Below, in pieces: positions 27,504 to 37,100 of a stretch of DNA of 64,000 bases (position 1 is the stretch's first letter; each line of letters starts with the position of its first letter). This DNA comes from an uncultured Clostridium sp. (GTDB lineage Bacteria; Bacillota; Clostridia; Clostridiales; Clostridiaceae): positions 1 to 64,000 of the forward strand of contig NZ_CAKVJA010000005.1 of the NCBI RefSeq assembly GCF_934754925.1, written 5' to 3'. The notes under the pieces are model-generated. The model worked only from the letters and a program-made list of their open reading frames with translations, made no database searches and was not told where the DNA came from. A program made the position numbers and the translations under genes.

Positions 27504-27563
27504 TACATCTTATAAATACAAACACTAAATATTAATATGCCTATATTTAAACTCTTAACTTTA

Positions 27564-30500
27564 TTATTTTTTAGATTTTTTCTTAAATAGAACTATTACT
27601 CCTGCAGCAACTATAATTATAGCTACTACTACGTAAACAATTGAATTAACTCCACCAGTATTAGGTAAAGCTGAACTTCCTCCATTTACTGTTCCATTAT
27701 TACTATTTGAAGCATTATTTAAACCTGTATTTGATCCATTTCCACCTTCTGGTTTTACTTCAACACCTGGTGCTTGTGGTTTATCGCTTTCCTCGTTTTC
27801 AAGTTCAGCTATTTTAGCTTCTACCGCTTCTAAAATATTAACTAACTCTTTAGAAACTAATGCTTTTTCAGCATCTGTTAATGAATTATATGCTTCTCTT
27901 ATAGCATAAATTCTAGCTTTATCTTCTAATGTAATAAGAGATACTTCTGGTAACTTTAATATCATATCTTCTACATTCTTAACTTCTTCTTCATCAACTA
28001 TATCATTTTCTAAAACAACTATTTCTGCAGAATCTCTAACTCTTAATCTGTGTCCTTCTGGATCTTCTGATGCAAGACCTATTGCTGAAACCATATCCCC
28101 AACTTTAACTCTTGATTTCCATTCATCTGCTACACCTGGATTTGTACTACTTCCAATATATCCTTCAATATAAACTCTTGATTCACCAGTTCCATCATTA
28201 ACATATATATTTTGGCCTTCTATTCTAGTTACTTCCCCTGATACTTGAACTAATAAACCTTCTTTTTCTTCAAGCATACTATCTGCTGTTGAAAGCTTAG
28301 TAGGTTCAACTAAATTAATACTCTCATCAATTATTTCTAAATCATAAAGTTCATTAGTTAATGCAATTTGTGCATCTCCTAAATATGATGATACTTTACC
28401 TGTAAGTCTAACTTTTTGACCTAATTTAACCTCTGTTGATGATACACCAAATACTGTAAGTCCAGCTGTTTCATCTTGTACATAAATTACATCAAAGAAA
28501 GAATTTCCTTTTGCTGCTGCATTAGATGCTGCTGTAACATAACCTTCAATAACTACAGTTTCACCAAATCTATCTGGATTATTATCACCATCTAAATCCA
28601 CTCTTACATCAGCAATTTTACTAACTGGTAACTCTGGAGTTGGTGCTAGCTCTCTTAATACTGTGCTTGTTATATCAAAGTTTGAATATACATATCCATC
28701 AATTTCAAAATCAGAGAAGAATGTAGCTCCTGAAACAAACACTTGAGCTCCACTTTCTAATGTTTCAACTGCAAGACCTACAACATCACCTTTTTCTACT
28801 GGAGTATTATCTCCTTGGTTATCTGCATCATTACCATAAGTAGTTTCATGACCTTTTACTAAAACTTCAATATTACTAGTATCTTCTGGCATAATTAATG
28901 TTGAACCACTATAGAAACTATAGTTTTTAGAAGTATCAACATCTTTTAACCATGTGCTTTCAGTATTATAATCGTTAAAGTATAATCTATAGCTTTGTCC
29001 ACCATTTTCAACATCATCTGTAGCCTGGTCATCATTAAATCTAATCTTTGCTCCAATTGCCTCAAGAACAGCATTTCCTTGTGCTGCATTTCCATACTCT
29101 CCAACACCATCACCATAGTCTGCTTTTGATGTTATTATAATATTCCCACCATTTTCTGCAAATTTAGCTATAGCCTTTAATTCCTCTTCAGTATATTTTT
29201 GAGGAGTTAATCCACTTGACTCTTTAGATGTACTTTGTGGATCTGAAAGTATTAATAATGATGCACCTTCTAAAGTTTCATCTGTAATTGGCTCTTTATT
29301 AAGTACAGATTTAATTCCATTTTGAGTCATTAATCCTGTAAGTGTAGTTATTTTTCCAGAGTAATCTCCAGTTACATATTGATTTTGATGTGCTCCATCA
29401 ATAATTACCTTAGATACAGCACTAGCCTTAGATACTTTAATATCTATGCTTCCTTTAAATTCTCTTTCATTTCCATTTATATTTGCCTTAACTACAACAC
29501 TTATCTTATGCTCACCTGCTTTTTCAAAGCTATGACTTAATGTTGCTGTTCCTGTTGAAGCAGATGCAATACTTTCAATAGTGCTTACTACTGGTTCAGT
29601 AGCATCATCTATATAGTATTCAACCTCAACATCTTTTAATTCTGTCGCTTCATTATTATAGACAGTTGTAGCTATATTAATTTTTTCATTTTCTACTACA
29701 AGTTCTGTATCGCAATCAACTGATTCTATTCCAACATTTTCTCTTTCACCAACCCATACTGGTGCTGTTACAGCTATATCTTGGTCAACTTGATCAACTC
29801 TTACGTAGTAATATGAACTTACATTATTATCTAAAGTAAATGTCCATTCCTTTTTAGTAGAGTTAATATTATCTATAGAATTTACAACTTTACCACCATC
29901 TCCAATGATTGAAATCTTTTTAATATTATCTCCAGCATCTATATCTTCAACATTTATCTTAAATTCTAAAGAACCTGTATCATCTAATATAGATCCCATT
30001 GTGCTTCCATTTACAGTATATGAAATTCTTAAGTTTTCATCCTCTGTAGCATAAGTTCTTCTTTCACTTATAGCTTCATAAAGAGCTTCCCTTGTAAGTT
30101 CTGATGCTTCAATTACTGTTCTTGCAGTATTAGCATTTCCCCATTTACCCTTATGGTTATCTTGGTTGTTTGTAGGAGATACATGCCAACCTTTATCAAG
30201 AGCTCTTGTATATTCTTCATATGAAGGGAAATATCCTGAGCTTCTTATAGCACCTTCCCCATTACCAACTTCTATTAAAGTAACTACTTCATCAATAGCT
30301 GCATCATAGTGAGCATAATCGCTAAAATTACCAAAAGTTTTACCTGGGTGATTTAATTGTGATAAAGACTCTGGATATTGCTTTAATGTTTCATAGTAAT
30401 TCTTTAAATCCATATTCCTATTTGTTCTAGTCTCAAATCCTGGTGTATTAAATGTATTAATATGACCATATCCTCCAGTTGAACCTGACCAAGTCATTTC

Positions 30501-32252
30501 AAATCCATAGATAGCAGTAAATTCACCATCTTCATTGTACTTATCAGCAGTAGATAAACCTAATTGCCAATCTTCACTTACAGAACCATCCCCCATATTA
30601 GCTAATGTATCATTATCAAACCAGTTACTATGGTCAGTAACTGCTACGAAATCTACATTTGCAACATCTCTTGCATAAGTATAAGCTTCATCTATTGAAC
30701 CTTGTCCATCTGAAAGATTTGTATGTGAGTGAAGTTGTCCAAAGTATAAATTGCTTTCTTGCTCTCCTACTGTAAACTTCCATTCCTTAATAGTTAAGTT
30801 TCCTAAAGTATCCTTAACTTCCACTTTCACAGTATATTTTCCATCAGTTAAATCTTCATTCACTGTATATTTAACTTTATTTTCTTCTTTAACTAACTCT
30901 GCTGTAACATCTTCTCCGTTAAATGTAAGTTTAACAGTTTCCATATCTACACCTGATTCATCTTCAAAGGTAGCAGTTATTTCTGGTCTTCTATTTTCTC
31001 CTACATTAGATGAATTTCCTGGAGTAACCTTAACTACAGTTGGTCCTATCTTATCCTCTTCTGGAACCTCTGGAACTTCTGGTATTTCTGATTCAATCTT
31101 TGTAACTTGTGATGAATTATTTATTCTTAATTGATATCCACCATTTCCATCATTTGAGTATTGTGATAATGTTGCAACAACTTCAACCTTATCTCCTACT
31201 TTAATATCTCCTAAATCAGTAGCCTTATACAAATAAATAAATTTACCATTAGCATCTACTAACTTAGTATTTCCAGTTAAATTAATATCTTCAACAATTA
31301 AATCAGTAATTTTAACTACTTGTGATTCAAAGTTTTCTCCTCCAGCATTATCTACAATATCAGATATTGTTACTACTTTACCTAATGGGAATGTTTTTTC
31401 ACCCTTATTTTCTAGAAGATTATATCCATTTATTTGAATTAAACCTTTAAATGTTGAAGGTGTCCCTTTAACTACTACTTCATCTCCGACTTCTAAACCA
31501 TCAACACCTCTTAAAGCTATACCACCAGTCTTATCTTCAATTGCATAATTATAAGAACTTCCTGAAGCTTCTTTAAAAGTTACTATACCTTTAACTATAA
31601 CTTCTTCTGTTGATTTTCTAGCTTCTTCAATTGTAACTAAACCTTCAATCTCTTCTTCTGGTTCCACATAAGTTAATCTTACATCATCAAAAGTAAGATT
31701 CCCGACATTTTTTGTATATTCAAAATTTATCTTTGTAGTTTCTGATGGAATACTTTCAACAGTAACCTCTGTTATTCCAACATATCTTGATAACTTAGCG
31801 GAATCAAATACTTCTTCAAAAGTAACTTCTCCATTAGCATTAAATCCTTTCACTATAAATGCTGATGTAGAATCTGCTTTAATCCCTTGACTCTTTAAGT
31901 AAAAACTTAACTTTCCTTCATTCTCTAAAGTAAACTCCGGAGTTGAAATCACATCAGTTTTTCCAGTTGAAGTTCCCTTACCTAGAGCTACTGATGGTGC
32001 AGTGTTATAATTGTCACTTGAATCATAGCCACCTAAATCTCTACTAAATACCCATCCATCATTTGTAGAGTTTACACTGTCTTTATTGCCTGCAAAATTT
32101 TCTTCAAATACAAGAATTTCTTTTTGCTCTGAATCTCCTGATTCTTTTGTCATTTGAATGGCGCTTGCATATGTAATTTGCGATTTTGGTGTTATTAAAC
32201 TAAATGACATAGTTGCAGCCATTACTAAAGCAATTAACTTTTTATTCTTCAT
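27564..32252 (-). CDS. Wall-anchored multidomain PHP/CehA-type phosphoesterase
   Basis: 1562 residues. Signal peptide (1-30), a jelly-roll-like module (about 45-200), OB-fold modules (205-390), an Ig-like module (400-495), a PHP-type metal-dependent hydrolase of the CehA group (about 500-790; GQLHSHTNLSDG, VTDHSNW and SQLNHPGK), a CARDB-like beta module (860-960), a Rossmann-like module (975-1190), another OB pair (1210-1420), a helical bundle, linker and sortase signal LPNTGG with membrane segment and KKKSKK tail. It is displayed on the wall and probably hydrolyses phosphate esters or nucleic-acid-derived substrates; the substrate is unknown. Confidence 0.83.
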   Translation of the reverse strand: MKNKKLIALVMAATMSFSLITPKSQITYASAIQMTKESGDSEQKEILVFEENFAGNKDSVNSTNDGWVFSRDLGGYDSSDNYNTAPSVALGKGTSTGKTDVISTPEFTLENEGKLSFYLKSQGIKADSTSAFIVKGFNANGEVTFEEVFDSAKLSRYVGITEVTVESIPSETTKINFEYTKNVGNLTFDDVRLTYVEPEEEIEGLVTIEEARKSTEEVIVKGIVTFKEASGSSYNYAIEDKTGGIALRGVDGLEVGDEVVVKGTPSTFKGLIQINGYNLLENKGEKTFPLGKVVTISDIVDNAGGENFESQVVKITDLIVEDINLTGNTKLVDANGKFIYLYKATDLGDIKVGDKVEVVATLSQYSNDGNGGYQLRINNSSQVTKIESEIPEVPEVPEEDKIGPTVVKVTPGNSSNVGENRRPEITATFEDESGVDMETVKLTFNGEDVTAELVKEENKVKYTVNEDLTDGKYTVKVEVKDTLGNLTIKEWKFTVGEQESNLYFGQLHSHTNLSDGQGSIDEAYTYARDVANVDFVAVTDHSNWFDNDTLANMGDGSVSEDWQLGLSTADKYNEDGEFTAIYGFEMTWSGSTGGYGHINTFNTPGFETRTNRNMDLKNYYETLKQYPESLSQLNHPGKTFGNFSDYAHYDAAIDEVVTLIEVGNGEGAIRSSGYFPSYEEYTRALDKGWHVSPTNNQDNHKGKWGNANTARTVIEASELTREALYEAISERRTYATEDENLRISYTVNGSTMGSILDDTGSLEFKINVEDIDAGDNIKKISIIGDGGKVVNSIDNINSTKKEWTFTLDNNVSSYYYVRVDQVDQDIAVTAPVWVGERENVGIESVDCDTELVVENEKINIATTVYNNEATELKDVEVEYYIDDATEPVVSTIESIASASTGTATLSHSFEKAGEHKISVVVKANINGNEREFKGSIDIKVSKASAVSKVIIDGAHQNQYVTGDYSGKITTLTGLMTQNGIKSVLNKEPITDETLEGASLLILSDPQSTSKESSGLTPQKYTEEELKAIAKFAENGGNIIITSKADYGDGVGEYGNAAQGNAVLEAIGAKIRFNDDQATDDVENGGQSYRLYFNDYNTESTWLKDVDTSKNYSFYSGSTLIMPEDTSNIEVLVKGHETTYGNDADNQGDNTPVEKGDVVGLAVETLESGAQVFVSGATFFSDFEIDGYVYSNFDITSTVLRELAPTPELPVSKIADVRVDLDGDNNPDRFGETVVIEGYVTAASNAAAKGNSFFDVIYVQDETAGLTVFGVSSTEVKLGQKVRLTGKVSSYLGDAQIALTNELYDLEIIDESINLVEPTKLSTADSMLEEKEGLLVQVSGEVTRIEGQNIYVNDGTGESRVYIEGYIGSSTNPGVADEWKSRVKVGDMVSAIGLASEDPEGHRLRVRDSAEIVVLENDIVDEEEVKNVEDMILKLPEVSLITLEDKARIYAIREAYNSLTDAEKALVSKELVNILEAVEAKIAELENEESDKPQAPGVEVKPEGGNGSNTGLNNASNSNNGTVNGGSSALPNTGGVNSIVYVVVAIIIVAAGVIVLFKKKSKK

Positions 32253-32284
32253 TATTTATCCCCCTATTTTTTGGTTTTTAACAC

Positions 32285-32314
32285 ACGAACATTATTCTAT
32301 CACACAATACGAAC
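32285..32314 (-). promoter_or_regulatory. Direct ACGAAC repeats upstream of the PHP surface gene
   Basis: Two ACGAAC copies exactly 24 bp apart (32285-32290 and 32309-32314), 33-62 bases before the start. The flanks are also similar (CACACGAAC and AATACGAAC). Possible activator sites. The rest of spacer 32253-32613 holds only the terminator at 32560. Confidence 0.35.
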
Positions 32315-32559
32315 GTTAGGAAGTATTTTTATGTTAATTCTTTGCTTAATTTAATATTTTTTATATTTTATTGTAATTTTCTCCATAATTATTCGACTTT
32401 TCTGTTTTTTATATACTTTTTTCATAACATAAAATATAATTTCACTCAATTTATTGCCTAAATTACTTTTTTTACCTTTGTTGAAGTAATATTTTGTCCG
32501 TATAGTTGTTAATTCCATAAATTCATACGCATAATTTATCAATTAATACTATAAAAAAA

Positions 32560-32604
32560 GAAGTTTTAAATATAGTCACCACTGACTATACTTAAAACCT
32601 CTTC
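32560..32604 (-). terminator. Terminator of yibE/F
   Basis: About 19-bp stem with a few wobble pairs and loop CCAC on the + strand. The minus strand ends in TTTTTTT. Confidence 0.88.
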
Positions 32605-32613
32605 TCAAAATAA

Positions 32614-33762
32614 TTATTTTTCCTTACTCTTACTTGCCTTACATAAATAACACCCTATTAATGCTGTTATTGGCACTGCTAAAACTATACCTATACTACC
32701 AGCTAATCCTTGTATTACTTCAGTACCTAGTACATCTAAATTTATTAACTTATTATATGGCATTGATGAAGAATATATTAATATCAAAAGACTTAAAGAT
32801 CCACCAGCAAATGCTAAAATCAAAGTATTAGTCATTGTACCAATTATATCTTTTCCTATATTCATTGCACTTTTAAATAACTCTTTAAAAGTAACTTCCT
32901 GATTAATAATATTCATTTCAAATATAGATGAGGAAATTGACATAGCAACATCCATTACTGCCCCTAATGAAGCAACTAAAATTCCAGTAAACATCAACCC
33001 AGTAATCTTTAGTCCAGTATCTTCTGCTATATACATCAAACTTTCAGCATCTTCCATAGTAATTCCTGAAAGATGACTTAACTTTCCAAATACATAGGCT
33101 ATAATTCCCGCAATAACAACTCCTGAAACTGTTCCAAATATTGCGGTAACAGTCTTTTTGTTAATACCTGAAACTAGTAGTAATGTAACAGTAATACTTA
33201 ATATAGCCATTAAAATCCCTGCTATAATCGGGCTTACTCCTTTAAGAAGTAATGGCAACATTAAGTATACACAACAAACTAATGTAAATATTAAAGATAC
33301 TAATGACTTAACACCTTTAACTCCCCCTATTATTATTACTATTAAAGCAAATATTACAACTAATATATAAATTACATTACTTCTATTATAGCTAAATATA
33401 GTAAATACATTTTCCCCATTACTTTCATAACACCCTACAATTACCTTAGTTCCTTCATTTACCTTTATATTATAAAGTCTGCTTACTGGATTCTCAATTT
33501 CATACTCTTGCCCCCTTAATGGTCCATCTTTTATTTGAACTAATACTGTCTGAAATCCAACTTGGACATTTTCTAAAAATTCATCTTCTTGCAAATTCTC
33601 GCCAAGAATTTCTACTACCTCTCCCTTATAATACTCCATTCCCTTATTATATTTATCAGCTAAAAAACCACCCTTAAATATAAATTTTGATGCTAATACT
33701 AATATTAAACTACATGCTATTACCCCAATTATTGGAGTAACATTTTTCTTTAGATTTTTCAT
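32614..33762 (-). CDS. YibE/F family membrane protein
   Basis: 382 residues. One N-terminal membrane segment, an extracytoplasmic beta domain (about 40-125), then seven or eight membrane segments with the YibE/F sequence, including GVKGVKSLVSLIFT and a polar VASLGAVMDVAMSISS segment. Function is unknown; links to transport have been suggested for some lactobacterial members. Isolated gene between two large surface-protein genes. Confidence 0.85.
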   Translation of the reverse strand: MKNLKKNVTPIIGVIACSLILVLASKFIFKGGFLADKYNKGMEYYKGEVVEILGENLQEDEFLENVQVGFQTVLVQIKDGPLRGQEYEIENPVSRLYNIKVNEGTKVIVGCYESNGENVFTIFSYNRSNVIYILVVIFALIVIIIGGVKGVKSLVSLIFTLVCCVYLMLPLLLKGVSPIIAGILMAILSITVTLLLVSGINKKTVTAIFGTVSGVVIAGIIAYVFGKLSHLSGITMEDAESLMYIAEDTGLKITGLMFTGILVASLGAVMDVAMSISSSIFEMNIINQEVTFKELFKSAMNIGKDIIGTMTNTLILAFAGGSLSLLILIYSSSMPYNKLINLDVLGTEVIQGLAGSIGIVLAVPITALIGCYLCKASKSKEK

Positions 33763-33854
33763 AACTTCCCCCTAATTTGGATATAAAATTATTTTATTTA
33801 CCTATATTTTATTATATATATAGAAAAAGGTAAATTATTTTATATTTTTTTAAC

Positions 33855-34025
33855 TTAATATTCGTATTTTCCTTTTGATACTGTTCCTTCTTCAACATTC
33901 ACTGTTACATTTACATCTACTGTTCTATTAGCAAGTATAGTAATCTTATTATTATCAAATCATATACTAGCATCATTTAAAACTGTGTCAAAAGCCATAT
34001 GTCCAACTATAACATCATCACCAAA
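33855..34025 (-). pseudogene. Gene remnant with an in-frame stop
   Basis: The minus strand has a protein-like frame ending at TAA 33857-33855 and interrupted by TGA at 33962-33960. Upstream of the TGA it reads DDVIVGHMAFDTVLND; downstream it reads FDNNKITILANRTVDVNV and ends SKGKYEY. Codon use and the beta-like pattern look like the tail of a secreted or carbohydrate-active protein. No start or ribosome site was found. It fills most of the 339-base spacer 33763-34101. Confidence 0.4.
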
Positions 34026-34044
34026 TATAAAATTAAAACAAAAA

Positions 34045-34076
34045 AATGCCAACAAGAGATTAATCTTATTGACATT
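34045..34076 (-). terminator. Terminator of the pullulanase gene
   Basis: 13-bp stem (AATGCCAACAAGA/TCTTATTGACATT, two wobbles) followed on the minus strand by a T run, 26 bases after the stop. Confidence 0.88.
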
Positions 34077-34101
34077 TGATTTTTAAATATAAGTTAATAA
34101 A

Positions 34102-37100
34102 TTAGCTTATTTTTTTCTTTTTGAATGTAAAATACACTCCTCCAGCAACTAATACTAATGCAATAATTATATAATAAATTGCATTAGTTCCTCCTGTTTG
34201 AGGTATAACTCCTGGTTTATTATTAGTAGTATTGTTATTGTCATTATTATTGCTATTATTGTTGTTGTCATTGTTGTTATTATTGTTGTTATTATTGTTG
34301 TTTCCGTCTTCAGGTTTTGTATCAGTTCCAGGTTTATTAGAATCATCATCTTCGCCTGGTTCTTCTACTTCTCCACTCTTAGTTACAGTTACTTTTATTT
34401 CTTTTGATGCTTCTCTTCCATTATCATCAACAACCTTATATACTACTTTGTATTCTCCTTCCTTAGAAGTATCTACAGTATTTTCTACAACTTCTACTTT
34501 TTCAGTAATATCCTTACCTGAAGCATCAATAGCTGTTACACCATCTAATGGATTAAATACATCACCTAACTTAATAGTCTTATCCTCTGCATTAATTACT
34601 GGAGCTGGAATTTCTTCTCCCTCTCCTAATCTAGTAATTTCTAACTCTAAATCCTTAGTTGCAAATCCAATAGCTTCTTCATTATTATTAAATATATCAG
34701 GATTATTTTTATTTTCTTCAGTTGGCTCAATATGAATTGCTATATTGTTTTTACCAACATTTAATTTTACTTCATGTGCAAAATTACCATTTTCATCAAC
34801 AACAACAGACTCACCATTTATTGTTAAGTTAGGATCTAACATTGAGTTACCTCTAACTGTAATTGTTTCATTTTTTGTATAACTTCCTGTTGACGGATCT
34901 AAAACCACTACAGGCATATCTTTCCATCTTACGACTTCATTTTCAACTAACATTTTTCCATCGCCTTGATTTACAACAACAACTTTTTCATTTCCACCTT
35001 CACCAGTTGTACATCCATACTTACTTTGATTTGCAGCTTTAGGATTAGAATAGTTCATTAAAGCTTCTTGATCCCAACTACCACCTTTAACATACTTATA
35101 CTCAATAGTTTCACCTTCTAAAACAGATATAGTATAAGTCCAATCAGTTGTTACTGCTCCATTTCTACTCATTTCCCAAGAACCTACATCCCATCCATTC
35201 ATTGCACCTGGCATAGTTATAGTTGCATCTAGTGGTGTATATGAAGGTGCTTTAAGCTTAAATGTTACTTCAACCATTACTAAATCTGGAGTTATTGTAA
35301 CATCATTTGATTTAACGGCATTTCCTCCATTTGTATAAGCAATTACCTCATATTTGTATTCTGTTTTATTTTTTACATCTGTATCTTTGTAAGAAACAAT
35401 AGAACCATCTTGAATTCTTGCAATTACAACTCCATCTCTTACAATTTCATATAAAGCAATATTATTTTCCCCAACAACAGTCCAATTTAAATTTACTTCT
35501 CCTGATTGCTCTTCTGGAGTTTCAAGTTCAATTGCTTCTGCAGGTATTCCATCATCAACTACTGCTAACTCAAAAGTCTTTATTTCTGTAGATTTTATTG
35601 AATCTATATCATTAAATCCATAAGTTCCTTTTGTAGTAAATTCATATTTATATTCATATTTACCTGCTTTATTTGCTATAAATGAAGCAGTAAATAAGTC
35701 ATTATTTCCAGCTTCTCCAGCATAACTTCCCTTTACTACAGTAAAGTCTTTATCTCCTGGATATTTAACTAATAATCTTCCAACTAAACCTGTTGAAACA
35801 CCTTCTTCATTAGATATATTTTCAATATATACTTCTGCATTAACATTTATAGCTGTTGATATATCAACAGTTTCTGCTTCTACATCACTAAGATTTCCAA
35901 GCCATGTAATTTCTGAATGAGGAGTTAATTCATCACTCCAAGTTAAAAGTGATTCATTTCCATCTTTATCTATTACACTTACTGCAAAGTATAATCTATT
36001 ACCATTTGTTAATCCATCAACTGTAAGTTCAGTATTTTCTACTGTCATAATCTCTGTTTGTAAACTTCCTTTAAAGCTTGAAGAATAAACTTTATATTCC
36101 TTTGCTCCCTTTACAGAATCCCATTTTAAAGTTACTTCTCCATTTCCTTCTGTACCTGTAACCTTACTAACTGCCTCTGGTAGCTTTATAACGTTAGTAC
36201 TTGTCATCATTCTTCCAGTCATTGCAGGAATAGTAATTTCCACTTTTCCATCCTTAACTGTTACATTATAAGAAGAATCTAATCCATCAACAAAATTCGT
36301 ACCATTTCCAGTAAATTCTTTTAAATCAACAGTTACTTTTGCATCAGTATTTGTAGGATTAATTGCTACTATTGCATGATCATCTTCATAGCTTCTTCCA
36401 TAAACATATACACCCTCAGAACCAGTGTATAAAGTTGTTAAATCTCCATGAGAGAATAAATCCTTATTCTCTTCTCTAATTGTTCCTATAGCTTGATAAA
36501 AACTAATTAATGAAGTATCTTCATTACCCCATGGATAGCTTCTTCTACAATCTGGGTCCTTAGATCCTGTAACTCCTGCTTCATCACCATAATAAATAGT
36601 AGGTGCTCCAGCATATCCAAATTCAAATAAGGCTGCAAGCTTTAATCTTTGTTTTCCTAAATCTTCATCATAATTTCCAAATTCAGCTCTTTCAGAAGAA
36701 TCGCTTCCTCCACCTAATATATAAATAGCTCTTGCAACATCATGAGATCCCATTAAATTCATTAATGCATAAAAAGCCTCTTCTGGATAATCTTCATAAA
36801 CAGCCATTAAAGTATCATTTAATCTTGTTGCATTACCATTCTTTAGATAATCAATTAATGCAGCTCTTATTCTATAGTTCATTACTGAATCATATTGATC
36901 TCCAACAAAGTATTTTGAAGCATCATCCCAAATTTCACCTAAAATAAGTGTATCTTCATTATGTGCTTTCATTTCTTCTCTGAAGTCATTCCAGAATACA
37001 GTATCAACTTCATTGGCAACATCTAGTCTCCAACCATCTGCTCCCCAGTTAATCCATTGTTTAGCTACTGAGTCTTCATCTTTATAGATATAATCAACTA

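Noticed and set aside
32351..32542. 63-codon minus-strand frame in the spacer before the PHP surface gene
   Set aside because: No ribosome binding site, Lys/Tyr-rich composition typical of translated AT-rich spacer, no family likeness.
34220..34304. Short-period repeats considered as a CRISPR-like or satellite array
   Set aside because: They are codon-phase triplets inside a coding linker with no unique spacers.
34232..34735. Leu/Ser-rich + strand frame opposite the pullulanase C-terminus
   Set aside because: Product of the Asn/Asp triplet tract and linker read on the other strand; no start signal.
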